NCBI RefSeq assembly: GCF_017654485.1
Contig: NZ_CP061094.1
Location: forward strand, 124,001 to 188,000
Direction: 5' to 3'
DNA length: 64,000 nt
Source of the DNA: Roseomonas marmotae
GTDB lineage: Bacteria; Pseudomonadota; Alphaproteobacteria; Acetobacterales; Acetobacteraceae
The position numbers and the translations under genes are program-made. Shown in pieces: positions 50,092 to 59,937 of the stretch. The notes under the pieces are model-generated. The model saw nothing but the letters and a program-made list of their open reading frames with translations. It was not told the origin of the DNA and did not search any database. Numbering within the stretch: position 1 is the stretch's first letter; the number at the start of each line of letters is the position of its first letter.

Positions 50092-50991
50092 TCTCGTCGG
50101 CTCGCTGCGGTCGATTACGCCGCCGCCGCCGCTGTAAGTCTTAGCACGCGAGCACAGGTAGCGCGCGTTGAACTAAGTGTATGAAGTCCATGTTTGCCGG
50201 GGCAGATGTAAAGAGGCCAGGCCGATCCATCCGGATCAGAAGGATGAGACTGCACCTTGCCGCGCCGCAATGCATCTTGAGACCGTAGGAAACTTCGCAG
50301 ATCTCCACGGGAACCATAAGGTGTGCAGTTAGATACTTCTGGCTGCCGTGGTGCTGTCGCCTGGCAATCCGGCTTCCTGGTTCAGGTGTTACAGAAGGCC
50401 GTTTTCTTCACGGGTAAGATCAGGGATGTACTTTCTGCCTGAGGTGTCCTTCCGATGTCAGGAAAATCCCCGGCGGCGTTATCCAGCGCTGCACGGCCGT
50501 AGCAGAGGATCAGCTTCGATCAGATGCATGACAGTCTGATGGATCCTTGTCGTTGCCATCTGGAAGAAAGGAGAATCCTTGCCAAAGACTCTCCGGGCAC
50601 GCAGAGGTGTGGCGTGACAGTCGCCCATGCCGACGGACAACAGGCCAAATTTCCTCAAGCCAGGGCTTCCTTCTTTATCCATGAAATGTGCGGCGGCATG
50701 AGAACCAGCCAGCCATGACACTTACGAAAAAGAAACAATTTATAGTTACCGCTATCAGAATGAATCTCTTGGCGCGTTCATCCATACAGATTTATATGTC
50801 GTCCAGGACGTTTACCTAAAAGGAGATTGTTCCGCAGCACCAAAAGATTCGGCAGAGGCTCTCCGGAGCGATGATGCAAGCTCGGAGCAGGCAGGTAGCA
50901 CAGCTGCGTTTCTAATAAGTAAAGTCTCCGAAATCGATCGGGCACATGCTGAACGGTTGCCGCTGGTCAGCAGGCCATGAGGAGGTCGCTA
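50092..50991. other. 900-bp region upstream of the urease operon
   Basis: No supported gene. The sequence is of lower GC and contains no convincing frame; the 50479-50721 minus-strand frame has no domain or start signal. It must hold the ure promoter; I see GAGGAGGTCG just before ureA but no clear sigma-54 or sigma-70 box that I would commit to. Confidence 0.4.
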
Positions 50992-51294
50992 ATGCATTTT
51001 ACACCGCGAGAAATCGATAAGCTCATGATCTACATGGTCGCCCTTATCGCGCAGAAGCGCAAGGATGCGGGGCTGAAGCTCAACCATCCGGAAACGGTAT
51101 CGCTCATCTCGGCTGCCGCGCTCGACGGTGCGCGTGCCGGCAAGACCGTTGAGGAGGTCATGGAACTGGCTGGGAAGGCGCTCACGCGAAACGACGTCAT
51201 GGAAGGCGTCGCGGAAATGATCCCGTATGTCCAGCTGGAGGCCGTGTTCACCGACGGCAGCCGCCTCGTCACTGTCCACAATCCCGTCAAGTAG
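50992..51294 (+). CDS. ureA: urease gamma subunit
   Basis: 100 residues, the usual length. [34 protein letters not shown] and [24 protein letters not shown] are the family signature. The start at 50992 has GGAGG upstream. First gene of the urease operon. Confidence 0.96.
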   Translation: MHFTPREIDKLMIYMVALIAQKRKDAGLKLNHPETVSLISAAALDGARAGKTVEEVMELAGKALTRNDVMEGVAEMIPYVQLEAVFTDGSRLVTVHNPVK

Positions 51295-51314
51295 CGGCGA
51301 TCGAAGGAATCATC

Positions 51315-51767
51315 ATGAGCAAGGACCAGAACAAGCGGCCACCAGAAGCTTCCGTGCCTGACAAGGGCGGCAGAAAGGCCCCGGTTGGCGGACTCGTCCT
51401 CGGTGACGGTGACATTGAGATCAATGCCGGCTATCCAACGACCACGCTGAAGGTCCGGAATACCGGCGACCGGCCAGTTCAGGTCGGCTCCCATTTCCAT
51501 TTCTTCGAGGTGAACTCGTCCCTCGAATTCGATCGCCAGCAGGCCTTTGGCAAGCGGCTCAATATTCCCGCGACTACCGCTCTGCGCTTTGAGCCGGGCG
51601 ATGAAAAGGAAGTTGTGCTCGTTCCCTATCAAGGCAAGCAGCGCGTGTTTGGCTTCAACGGCCTCGTCAATGGCTGGGCCGGTGACGAAAGCTACAATGA
51701 TTACCGGCCACGCCTGACGGACGCTCTCGAGAAGGCGAAGCGCTACGGCTTCAAGAGCAAGTCGTGA
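51315..51767 (+). CDS. ureB: urease beta subunit
   Basis: 150 residues. An extra basic N-terminus of about 25 residues precedes the core ([43 protein letters not shown]). [35 protein letters not shown] ends the core and the tail is basic. It stabilises the UreC active site in the (UreABC)3 trimer. Confidence 0.95.
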   Translation: MSKDQNKRPPEASVPDKGGRKAPVGGLVLGDGDIEINAGYPTTTLKVRNTGDRPVQVGSHFHFFEVNSSLEFDRQQAFGKRLNIPATTALRFEPGDEKEVVLVPYQGKQRVFGFNGLVNGWAGDESYNDYRPRLTDALEKAKRYGFKSKS

Positions 51768-51800
51768 TGAGCCGCAACAATCAGGGAACGGGGATCTGAA

Positions 51801-53519
51801 ATGGCCAAGCTCTCAAGGCAGCAATACTCGGATCTGTATGGTCCCACGACCGGCGATAAGATTCGTCTTGGTGACACCGACCTCTATGTGGAGATCGAGC
51901 AAGATCTCCGTGTCTATGGTGAGGAGGCTGTCTATGGCGGCGGTAAGACGCTGCGCGACGGGATGGGGTTTGACAATGAACTCACCAGCGCCGCCGGCTC
52001 ACCCGATCTTATCATAACCAGTGTCACCATCATCGATGCCAAGCTCGGTATCATCAAGGCCGATGTCGGCATCAAAAACGGTCTGATCTGCGGCATTGGG
52101 AAGGCAGGCAACCCCTCGGTCATGACGGGGGTGACGAATGGCCTCGCGCTCGGGCCTGGTGTCGACGCCATATCAGGTGAGCATCTTATCCTGACGGCGG
52201 GTGGCATTGATGCACATGTCCACTTCATCTCGCCGCAGCAGGCCCAGGCCGCTTTGTCCAACGGCGTCACGACGCTGCTGGGCGGCGGCGTCGGTCCCAC
52301 CGACGGCACCAACGGCACCACCATCACGCCGGGCACATGGAACATCGAGCAGATGCTGCGCTCGTTCGATGGCTGGCCAGTGAATGCAGGTGTGCTTGGC
52401 AAAGGAAACTCCTCCTCGCCTGTCCCGGTGGAAGAGCAGATCTTTGCCGGGGCGATGGGTCTCAAGATCCACGAGGACTGGGGCAGCACGCCAGCCGCCA
52501 TCCGCTCGACGCTCACAGTCGCCGACATTCATGACGTCCAGGTCTGTATCCATACCGATACCCTGAATGAGTCAGGCTTCGTCGAGAACACTATCGCGGC
52601 GTTTGAAGGCCGCACGATCCACACCTACCATACCGAAGGTGCGGGCGGTGGCCATGCGCCAGACATCATCCGCGTCGCGGGTCTGTCGAACGTTATCCCC
52701 AGCTCGACCAATCCAACTCTTCCCTTCGGCATCAATTCCCAGGCCGAATTGTTCGACATGACAATGATTTGTCACAATTTGAGCCCGAAGATCCCCACCG
52801 ACGTCGCCTTTGCCGAGAGCCGCGTTCGTGTCGAGACGATTGCCGCGGAGAATGTCCTGCATGACCTGGGAGCGATCTCCATCATCTCCAGCGACAGCCA
52901 GGCGATGGGACGGGTTGGTGAGAACTGGACCCGCGTTGTCCAGCTTGCCGACCTCATGAAGCAGCGTCGTGGCGCCTATCCGGGCGACACCTCTGATAAC
53001 GACAATCAACGTGTCCTTCGCTTCGCCGCGAAGATTACCATCAACCCGGCCATCGCGATGGGCGTGTCGCATGTGATCGGCTCGGTGGAAGTCGGCAAGA
53101 TGGCGGATCTCGTCCTCTGGGAGCCGGCCTTCTTTGGCGCCAAGCCGAAGATGGTAATAAAAGGCGGGATGATCTCCTGGGCATTGATGGGTGACCCGAA
53201 TGCGTCCCTGCCCACACCGCAGCCGGTGATCTATCGTCCGATGTTCGGCGCAATGGGCTCAGCATTGCCCAGGACCCGGATGACCTTTACCTCACATGCG
53301 GCTTTCGAGCACGGCATTGTGGACCGCTACGAACTGAAATCGCAGGTGGTGCCGGTCTACGGCACGCGCACTCTTACAAAGAGTTCGATGATCCGCAACT
53401 CCGCCCTGCCAAAGATCGAGGTCAATCCCGAAACATTTGCCGTCATGGTTGATGGCACGCATGCCACGATCGAACCGGCCAAGCGTCTTCCTCTCGCTCA
53501 GCTTCATTTCTTCAGCTGA
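51801..53519 (+). CDS. ureC: urease alpha (catalytic) subunit
   Basis: 572 residues. All active-site features are present: GIDAHVHFI (His139 and His141 here), GLKIHEDWG (Lys222, carbamylated), [27 protein letters not shown] and SSDSQAMGR with the catalytic Asp. MVCHN-like segment [22 protein letters not shown] is the mobile flap with the flap Cys position occupied by Cys in MICHN. It hydrolyses urea to ammonia and carbamate with two Ni ions. Confidence 0.97.
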   Translation: MAKLSRQQYSDLYGPTTGDKIRLGDTDLYVEIEQDLRVYGEEAVYGGGKTLRDGMGFDNELTSAAGSPDLIITSVTIIDAKLGIIKADVGIKNGLICGIGKAGNPSVMTGVTNGLALGPGVDAISGEHLILTAGGIDAHVHFISPQQAQAALSNGVTTLLGGGVGPTDGTNGTTITPGTWNIEQMLRSFDGWPVNAGVLGKGNSSSPVPVEEQIFAGAMGLKIHEDWGSTPAAIRSTLTVADIHDVQVCIHTDTLNESGFVENTIAAFEGRTIHTYHTEGAGGGHAPDIIRVAGLSNVIPSSTNPTLPFGINSQAELFDMTMICHNLSPKIPTDVAFAESRVRVETIAAENVLHDLGAISIISSDSQAMGRVGENWTRVVQLADLMKQRRGAYPGDTSDNDNQRVLRFAAKITINPAIAMGVSHVIGSVEVGKMADLVLWEPAFFGAKPKMVIKGGMISWALMGDPNASLPTPQPVIYRPMFGAMGSALPRTRMTFTSHAAFEHGIVDRYELKSQVVPVYGTRTLTKSSMIRNSALPKIEVNPETFAVMVDGTHATIEPAKRLPLAQLHFFS

Positions 53520-53581
53520 ATATCCAGATAAACTTCGACTGGTGATGCGTTTTCACACAACATTCCAGCGGTCCTCAGGTG

Positions 53582-53965
53582 ATGGAAGCAATCGATATCC
53601 TGTGGGTCGGACTAGGAGGCGGTATCGGATCGCTGCTGCGCTGGCAGATCGGTCGGGTTATCGACAAACGCATCACCACGCCGTTCAAGTTCGGCACCTT
53701 CTTTATCAATGTATCAGGCGCCTTCATCATCGCGTACATTTCCACGATGCTCGCATTGGGGTGGGAGCATCGCTATGGCAGCGTGATCTCCTCCCTTGTG
53801 CTGACAGGTGTGCTTGGTGGCTATACCACGTTCAGCACCATGCAACTCGACGCGGTACAGATGACAACCGCACACCGCCATGGGCTCGCGGTCATCTATC
53901 TCGTGACCTCCGTGTGCGCCGGCCTTTTGGCTGCCGCGGCAGGCGTGGCCCTCGCAAGAACATAG
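53582..53965 (+). CDS. crcB: CrcB/Fluc fluoride channel, first copy
   Basis: 127 residues, four helices. GLGGGIGSLLRWQIGR, FGTFFINVSGAFIIAYIS and GVLGGYTTFSTMQLDA show the Gly-rich R box, the N of the polar track and the TTFST Phe-box motif of Fluc channels. These pump out or let out fluoride. Start chosen at ATG 53582. It lies between ureC and ureE, with 62 bp to the ureC stop. Confidence 0.88.
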   Translation: MEAIDILWVGLGGGIGSLLRWQIGRVIDKRITTPFKFGTFFINVSGAFIIAYISTMLALGWEHRYGSVISSLVLTGVLGGYTTFSTMQLDAVQMTTAHRHGLAVIYLVTSVCAGLLAAAAGVALART

Positions 53966-53974
53966 GAGGCGTCA

Positions 53975-54358
53975 TTGTGGCAGTCAGCAGCAATCGTCTT
54001 TGCGGGCGGCGGGCTTGGCGCGATTGCCCGCGAGCTCTTCATGCTCATGCTGGGACGCTACAGCACGGCCTTTCCAGTCGATATCTTCATGGCGAATATC
54101 CTTGCCTCCTTTCTTCTGGGGATGGTTTTCGGACTTCATCGGGCACGCCGCGCGTCGGACAGTGCCAATCTGCTGATCGCGACAGGCTTCTGCGGTGGGA
54201 TGTCCACATTCTCGAGCTTCGTGTTCGGGGCCTTTTCAGAGATGACCACGCCTGGTCGGCTTTTCCTGTCGATCCTCTACATCATCGCCAGTCTCGTCGT
54301 CGGCTACGGCGCCGCATGGATCGGCCTTCGCAGCGTGACGCGGAAGCGCCCTTCCTGA
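53975..54358 (+). CDS. crcB: CrcB/Fluc fluoride channel, second copy
   Basis: 127 residues from a TTG start at 53975 with AGGAGG in front. VFAGGGLGAIARELFMLML, DIFMANILASFLLGM and TGFCGGMSTFSSFVFG carry the same motifs. Adjacent paralogues may form a heterodimer, as tandem crcB genes do in many Gram-positives. It ends 22 nt before ureE. Confidence 0.86.
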   Translation: MWQSAAIVFAGGGLGAIARELFMLMLGRYSTAFPVDIFMANILASFLLGMVFGLHRARRASDSANLLIATGFCGGMSTFSSFVFGAFSEMTTPGRLFLSILYIIASLVVGYGAAWIGLRSVTRKRPS

Positions 54359-54380
54359 AGCCGATGTTCTGGAGGAACAT

Positions 54381-55037
54381 ATGATTCTTGTTGAGAGAAC
54401 GCTCGGCAACCTCCGTGATTCTGTATGGCAGGAACGGGCGAAGTCTGCCGATGTCGACCTTCTGGTGCTCGAACAATGGGAAGCTCCCAAGAGCCGCCTG
54501 CGCAAGGAAAGTAAGGGTGGTGTGGAACTTGCCATCTCGCTGCCGCGATCCGAACATCTACATGATGGCGATGTGCTGTATTACGACGAGGCCGCGAAGG
54601 TTATCGTCGCTGCGCGGATTTCGCTGAAAGATGTCCTGGTGATCGAGCTCGAAGACATCGGGAAGCTGACACCGGATGAGATCCTGCGCGTCAGCTTTGA
54701 ACTTGGCCATGGTCTCGGCAATCAGCACTGGCCGGCGGTGATCAAGGGAACGACCGTCTATGTTCCGCTTTCGGTGGACCAGAAGGTAATGGCCTCGGTC
54801 ATGCGGACCCATGCTTTCGAACATGTAAGAACCCGCTTTGCGCCGGGTGCGGAGATCGCGGCCAAGCTGGACGCGCGGGAAGTGAGGTTGCTCTTTGCCG
54901 GAGCCGACGCGACGCCGCATCACCATCATGGCACCGGTGCGTCAGGTCATGCAGATGGCGGAGACCACCATCACGCAAACGAGCACGATGGCCATCATGA
55001 CCATTCCCACGGCCACGCACATTCTTCGGTGAAATGA
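54381..55037 (+). CDS. ureE: urease accessory metallochaperone UreE
   Basis: 218 residues. The C-terminal half is the UreE_C domain (FELGHGLGNQHWPAVIKGTTVYVPL). The tail from about residue 180 is a long His-rich stretch (HHHHG, DHHHANEHDGHHDHSHGHAH), with about 16 His, so it can bind several Ni ions. It delivers Ni to the UreDFG-apo-urease complex. Confidence 0.92.
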   Translation: MILVERTLGNLRDSVWQERAKSADVDLLVLEQWEAPKSRLRKESKGGVELAISLPRSEHLHDGDVLYYDEAAKVIVAARISLKDVLVIELEDIGKLTPDEILRVSFELGHGLGNQHWPAVIKGTTVYVPLSVDQKVMASVMRTHAFEHVRTRFAPGAEIAAKLDAREVRLLFAGADATPHHHHGTGASGHADGGDHHHANEHDGHHDHSHGHAHSSVK

Positions 55038-55759
55038 TGGACGAGGGAGGCATGGGAAGGCACGGCATTCCATCGGGCATGGTGCATCTGGCGCGCCTGC
55101 TTCAGTTCTCGGACTCGACCTTGCCGATAGGATCTTTCGCTTTCTCAAATGGCCTTGAATCGGCGTTGCAGACACGTATCGTCACCGACCCGGAAAGCCT
55201 CTTGGACTATGTTACCCTCATCCTGCGCCAGACGGCGCGGATGGATGGGATTGCCTTGCTCCATGCTCATCGTTCTGCGCGCTCCGGCCGTTATGACGAG
55301 GTCCTCCAGGCCGATGGCGAGCTTTACTGCCGGCGCGTGGGTGAGGAGCAACAACTGATGCTCACCCGTGTCGGCAAGAAGTTCGCCGAGTTGGTGCTGA
55401 GCATCTTACCATCGCCGACGCTCGGACGCTGGCTCACCGACATCAAAGCTGGCGCAACGCCGGGCTGCCTTCCGGTCGGCCAGGGAGTCGCCCTGGCCCA
55501 TATGGGCGTCGACGAGGTTGAGGCCTTCGTCATGCACCAATACGGCATCGCCTCCATGATCCTGAGCGCCGCGCTGCGGTTGATGCGGATCGACCATGTC
55601 GGCACGCAACGGATCCTCTTCGCAGCCCAGGCGCGTGTCGAAGGAGATTACCTGGCGGTGCGCGACCTTTCGCTTGATGAAATGGCGTCCTTTTCGCCGG
55701 TCTTCGATGTCCTCGTCGCACACCATACGACTACCCATGTCCGCCTGTTCATGAACTGA
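55034..55759 (+). CDS. ureF: urease accessory protein UreF
   Basis: 241 residues. LLQFSDSTLPIGSFAFSNGLESAL, TDPESLLDYV and PVGQGVALAHMGVDEVEAFVMHQYG match UreF. It helps UreG insert Ni. ATG overlaps ureE by 4 nt (an internal Met could be the real start). Confidence 0.9.
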   Translation: MMDEGGMGRHGIPSGMVHLARLLQFSDSTLPIGSFAFSNGLESALQTRIVTDPESLLDYVTLILRQTARMDGIALLHAHRSARSGRYDEVLQADGELYCRRVGEEQQLMLTRVGKKFAELVLSILPSPTLGRWLTDIKAGATPGCLPVGQGVALAHMGVDEVEAFVMHQYGIASMILSAALRLMRIDHVGTQRILFAAQARVEGDYLAVRDLSLDEMASFSPVFDVLVAHHTTTHVRLFMN

Positions 55760-55786
55760 ACAGGGCACCGGCAAAGGAAGCGGCCC

Positions 55787-56434
55787 ATGAAAAAGATCAC
55801 GCGCATCGGTATTGGCGGCCCGGTCGGCTCCGGTAAGACCGCCGTCATTGAGGCCATAACGCCACGGCTCATCGAGCTTGGAATCAAACCCTTGATCATC
55901 ACCAATGACGTGGTGACGACGGAGGATGCCAAACAGGTTCGCCGCACCCTGAACGGCATCCTGATCGAGGAGAAGATCGTCGGGGTCGAGACAGGTGCCT
56001 GCCCGCATACCGCTGTTCGTGAGGACCCCTCAATGAACATCGCGGCGGTCGAGGAACTCGAGAGCAAGTATCCGGACAGCGACCTGATTCTGATCGAGTC
56101 CGGGGGCGATAACCTCACCTTGACCTTTAGCCCTGCTCTGGCGGATTTCTATATCTATGTGATCGATGTCGCGGCAGGGGACAAGATCCCGCGCAAGAAC
56201 GGTGCCGGGGTTTGCCAGTCCGATATTCTCGTTATCAACAAGAAGGATCTCGCTCCTTATGTCGGCGCGAGCCTGGAGGTCATGGAGCGGGATTCGAAGC
56301 TGATGCGCGGGACGAAGCCGTTCATCTTCACGAATTGCAAGACCGGGGAAGGTATAGACGAGCTGATCCGCCTTATATTGGACATGGCGCTTTTCGACGT
56401 GAAGGTGAAGTCATCCGTGGCAGCGGGTGCCTGA
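55787..56434 (+). CDS. ureG: urease accessory GTPase UreG
   Basis: 215 residues. P-loop [16 protein letters not shown], then [32 protein letters not shown] (Cys-Pro-His Ni site) and [19 protein letters not shown] (G4 motif). GTP hydrolysis drives Ni delivery. Confidence 0.96.
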   Translation: MKKITRIGIGGPVGSGKTAVIEAITPRLIELGIKPLIITNDVVTTEDAKQVRRTLNGILIEEKIVGVETGACPHTAVREDPSMNIAAVEELESKYPDSDLILIESGGDNLTLTFSPALADFYIYVIDVAAGDKIPRKNGAGVCQSDILVINKKDLAPYVGASLEVMERDSKLMRGTKPFIFTNCKTGEGIDELIRLILDMALFDVKVKSSVAAGA

Positions 56435-56438
56435 CACC

Positions 56439-57374
56439 ATGGCGCTACACGAGCAACTCGATCTCCTCGACGCCGCGCGCGAATTGCGCGGCTTCAAATC
56501 CGAGCCGGCGCAGATGCGCGCCGCAGCGCCCGGAAAGGTCGGAGAGCTCCGCCTTGGCTTCTGCCTGCGTGACGGACGTTCTGTCCTGCATGACCTCTAT
56601 CGCGTGACGCCGCTGCTCGTGCAGCAGGCGCTCTACTGGGATGAGGCGATGCCGGAGCTGCCGATCTGCTCGATCATATCGGTCGGCGGCGGCATTCTCC
56701 AGGGCGACCGCTACAAGATCGACATCCATCTCGGCGAGGGAGCCTGCGCTCATGTCACCTCGCAAAGCGCCAATCGTGTCCATCGGATGGACGCGAACTA
56801 CGCCTCCCAGCATCAGACCGTAACGCTGGAGAGCGGGGCCTATCTCGAGTATCTGCCGGACTTCACCATCGCCTATCGTGGCTCGCGCTTCATCAACCGC
56901 ACCGACATCGTTCTCGCGGAAGACGCCACCCTGCTATACGGGGAAATGATGCTGGCCGGGCGCAAGCATCATCACGCGGATGAACGCTTCGGCCTCGATC
57001 TCCTCTCCATCTCGGTCACGGTCCGCCGGCCCGACGGCCGTAAGCTCTTTGCCGAGAAGATCCTGATCGAGAAGGACGATCCGACGGTGGATTATCCGGC
57101 CGTGATGCGGGGCTACGACGCCTTCGCCAACATCATGTGCCTGACGCCGCCGGCGATCGCCAGCCGCATCAAGGAGCGGTTCGAGACCCAGTTCCCGTTC
57201 GAAGCGCCGCGGGCGATCGCGGGTGTCTGCCGTCTGCCCAACGACGCCGGACTCATGCTGCGGGCAGTGGGCATGGAAACCTATGACCTGCGGAAGGAAG
57301 TGCGTCGTTTCTGGCGCATCGTCCGTGAGGAAGCGCGTGGAAGAACCTTGCCGGATGAGTTCCTGTGGCGCTGA
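56439..57374 (+). CDS. ureD: urease accessory protein UreD
   Basis: 311 residues from ATG 56439 (a GTG at 56427 would overlap ureG). GGGILQGDRYKIDIHLGEGACAHVTSQSANRVHRM and LEYLPDFTIAYRGSRFINRTDIVL are the UreD/UreH pattern. It docks UreF/UreG on apo-urease. Confidence 0.92.
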   Translation: MALHEQLDLLDAARELRGFKSEPAQMRAAAPGKVGELRLGFCLRDGRSVLHDLYRVTPLLVQQALYWDEAMPELPICSIISVGGGILQGDRYKIDIHLGEGACAHVTSQSANRVHRMDANYASQHQTVTLESGAYLEYLPDFTIAYRGSRFINRTDIVLAEDATLLYGEMMLAGRKHHHADERFGLDLLSISVTVRRPDGRKLFAEKILIEKDDPTVDYPAVMRGYDAFANIMCLTPPAIASRIKERFETQFPFEAPRAIAGVCRLPNDAGLMLRAVGMETYDLRKEVRRFWRIVREEARGRTLPDEFLWR

Positions 57375-57389
57375 ACCGTGGAGGCATGC

Positions 57390-58412
57390 ATGTCCAAGGA
57401 AAAGCCAAATTTTGTGGTGGAGGCGCTGCGCGGCACGAGCCAGGTCTTCTTCATGGAGAACGCCCTGACCGGGGTGCTGTTCTTCGTGGCGATGGCCTAC
57501 GCCTCCTACGCATCAGGCGTATGGGCGACGACCATCGGCGCGGCTGTCGGGGTCGTGGTGGCCACTCTCACCGCCAGGCTCTTGGAGTGTACCGATGACG
57601 CGATCCGGTCCGGCCTCTACGGTTTCAACGGCGTGCTTGTCGGCGCTGCATTGCCGACCTTCATCGCCGCCTCGCCTGAGCTTTGGGTTCTTGTTGTTGT
57701 GGGCTCGGCGGCCAGTACCGTCGTCACCGCCGCCTTCAGCGCGACACTGACGTCCAGATGGGAGATCCCCGGTTCGACCGGCCCCTTCGTCCTCACCGGC
57801 TGGTTGCTGCTGGCAGGCGCCTATTCCTTCGGTGGGCTCCGGGTCACCGGAGACTCGCCGAGGCTCGCCAGTGACTATGTGCAGGGTCTTTCCTCCATGC
57901 CGGCGCCGATCGAGCTCATGGAGATCTTCTTCCGCAACATCGGCCAGGTTTATCTCCTTGGCAGCTGGATCAGCGGCGTCATCATCCTTCTCGGTGTCTT
58001 CATAGCCTCGGTGCGAGCGGGTTTTGCCGCGGCCGCAGGGTCGATCATTGCCATGGTCGTGGCGATCGGCATGGGCGCCAATCCGTCGGCGGTGAGCCAG
58101 GGACTCTACGGCTTCAGTCCGGTCCTGACCGCGATGGCGGTCGGTGTCATCTTCCTGCAGCCGACGACGAAGGTTCTCATCTATGCGCTGCTGGCGACGG
58201 TGGTGACCGTGTTCGTTCAAGGCGCATTCGATGTCATCATGGCGCCCATGGGCCTGCCATCCTTCACGGCCCCCTATGTGCTGACGATGTACCTGTTCAT
58301 TGCTCCGAAGAAGAACCTGGCTCCGCACCCGCACGAGACCGTTGCTACCCACCTGGTGCTTCATCCAGCCCATGTGGCGACGGTCCGGGGAACAGCGCGC
58401 CCTGCCGCGTGA
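57390..58412 (+). CDS. ureT: urea transporter (UT family)
   Basis: 340 residues from ATG 57390, with GGAGG at 57380. About ten helices in two repeats: EALRGTSQVFFMENALTGVLFFVAM, SGLYGFNGVLVGAALPTF in the first; QVYLLGSWISGVIILLGVFIASV, SQGLYGFSPVLTAMAVGVIF in the second, the two LYGFNGVLVG/LYGFSPVLTA motifs line the urea pore. Feeds urease with urea from outside. Confidence 0.9.
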   Translation: MSKEKPNFVVEALRGTSQVFFMENALTGVLFFVAMAYASYASGVWATTIGAAVGVVVATLTARLLECTDDAIRSGLYGFNGVLVGAALPTFIAASPELWVLVVVGSAASTVVTAAFSATLTSRWEIPGSTGPFVLTGWLLLAGAYSFGGLRVTGDSPRLASDYVQGLSSMPAPIELMEIFFRNIGQVYLLGSWISGVIILLGVFIASVRAGFAAAAGSIIAMVVAIGMGANPSAVSQGLYGFSPVLTAMAVGVIFLQPTTKVLIYALLATVVTVFVQGAFDVIMAPMGLPSFTAPYVLTMYLFIAPKKNLAPHPHETVATHLVLHPAHVATVRGTARPAA

Positions 58413-58458
58413 TAAAGGGCTTCCGGAACGGGGTCGGGGCCGCCGGCCGCCCCGTTCA

Positions 58459-58499
58459 GGGCTGGCGGGACGTGCCTCGCATCGGGTCCGCCAGCCCTG
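58459..58499. terminator. strong inverted repeat after the urea transporter
   Basis: AGGGCTGGCGG and CCGCCAGCCCT form an 11-bp perfect stem with a 19-nt loop. There is no T-run, so it may be an attenuator or mRNA-stabilising element rather than a classic terminator. Confidence 0.45.
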
Positions 58500-58575
58500 G
58501 CTTGTCTGAACGATAGCCGTTCCTGTCAACTCGGATCCGGTTGCGGTGGCACCGGCGCATGATGAGAGAGAAGCC

Positions 58576-59817
58576 ATGCAAACTATCAATGCAGGCGACA
58601 CCGCCTTCATCCTCCTGTGCACGGCGCTCGTGTGCATGATGACCCCGGCACTGGCCTTGTTCTACGGTGGCCTTGTGAAGCAGCGAGACATGCTGTCGAT
58701 CATGATCCAGAACTTCGTCTGTATAGGCGTGGTCGGGCTGATCTGGGTGTTCGGCGGCTTCAGCCTGGTCTTCGGGCCTGACATCGGCGGCGTCATCGGC
58801 AGCATCGTGCCCTATTTCGGCATGTACCATGTTGGCATCGACCCGCATCCATCCATCGCGCCGAACATCCCCTTCATCATGGTATTCGCCTATCAGATGA
58901 TGTTCGCCATCATCACGCCGGCACTGATGACGGGCGCATTCGTCGGAAGGTTTCGCTTCGGCGCATATCTGATCTTCATCGCCGCCTGGACCATCCTGAT
59001 CTACCTGCCGGCCGCACATTGGATCTGGGGCGGCGGCTTCCTGGCCAGTCTCGGCGTTGTCGATTTTGCCGGTGGCATCGTGATCCACACGACGGCGGGC
59101 TTCTCCGCCCTCACGACGGCGGCCTTTCTCGGCAAGCGCAAGCTCGCCCCGGGCGAGAGCGAGTCCGCGCCAGCCAGCCTGCCACTGGTCGCTCTGGGCG
59201 CGGGCCTGCTGTGGTTCGGGTGGTTCGGCTTCAATGCCGGCGGTGCTTACGCCGCCGATGCGCTGGCGGCCTATGCCTTCACCAACACCATGCTGGCGGG
59301 CTCCATCGCCATGCTCGTCTGGATGTTCTGGGAATGGCGGGAGAGCGGCCGTCCGTCCTTCTCCGGTGTGCTGGTCGGCGCCGTGGCCGGCCTCGCCACC
59401 ATTACCCCGGCCTCGGGTTATGTCGAACCCATGGCCGCGCTTGTCATCGGCGCGGTCGGCGCGACCGTCTGCTACTACGCCAAATACGTCCAGAGGGCGC
59501 TGCGGATTGATGATTCCCTGGAAGTCTGGAGGGCGCATGGCGTCGGTGGCATGACAGGGGCGATACTGATCGGCGTCCTTGCCAGCTCGCACATCAACCA
59601 GGTGTCGGCGGGCGCTCACCAGCTGGGCATCCAGATCCTCGCTGTGGCCATCGTCGCGGCCTACTCCTGCGTCATCACCTACGTCCTCCTGAAGGTGCTG
59701 GACGCGATGAATGTGCTTCGTGTGCCCGAGGAGATTCAGGAACGGGGCCTCGACGCCCCCCTCTACGGCGAGCACGCTTACAACCTCTGGAACATGGATC
59801 ACGACGAGACGAAGTGA
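58576..59817 (+). CDS. amtB: ammonium transporter AmtB
   Basis: 413 residues from ATG 58576. NAGDTAFILLCTALVCMMTPALALFYGGLV, VDFAGGIVIHTTAGFSAL (with the first pore His) and WRAHGVGGMTGAILIGVL (second pore His) are the Amt signatures; 11 helices are expected. No glnK is adjacent in the window. It recovers or exports the ammonium produced by urease. Confidence 0.93.
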   Translation: MQTINAGDTAFILLCTALVCMMTPALALFYGGLVKQRDMLSIMIQNFVCIGVVGLIWVFGGFSLVFGPDIGGVIGSIVPYFGMYHVGIDPHPSIAPNIPFIMVFAYQMMFAIITPALMTGAFVGRFRFGAYLIFIAAWTILIYLPAAHWIWGGGFLASLGVVDFAGGIVIHTTAGFSALTTAAFLGKRKLAPGESESAPASLPLVALGAGLLWFGWFGFNAGGAYAADALAAYAFTNTMLAGSIAMLVWMFWEWRESGRPSFSGVLVGAVAGLATITPASGYVEPMAALVIGAVGATVCYYAKYVQRALRIDDSLEVWRAHGVGGMTGAILIGVLASSHINQVSAGAHQLGIQILAVAIVAAYSCVITYVLLKVLDAMNVLRVPEEIQERGLDAPLYGEHAYNLWNMDHDETK

Positions 59818-59937
59818 GTTGAAGGTGGCAAACCTGCCTTCACCGCCGGCGCCGCCTGTCCGCCCGCGCCGGCGGTGGATGGGCTCCCGCGCAGGGTTTC
59901 CTGTGCCGTCGCGCCCCTGTCTGCGGGTCGTCGGCGA

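Noticed and set aside
50479..50721. 80-codon minus-strand frame upstream of ureA
   Set aside because: No start signal or recognisable motif; codon use unlike neighbours.
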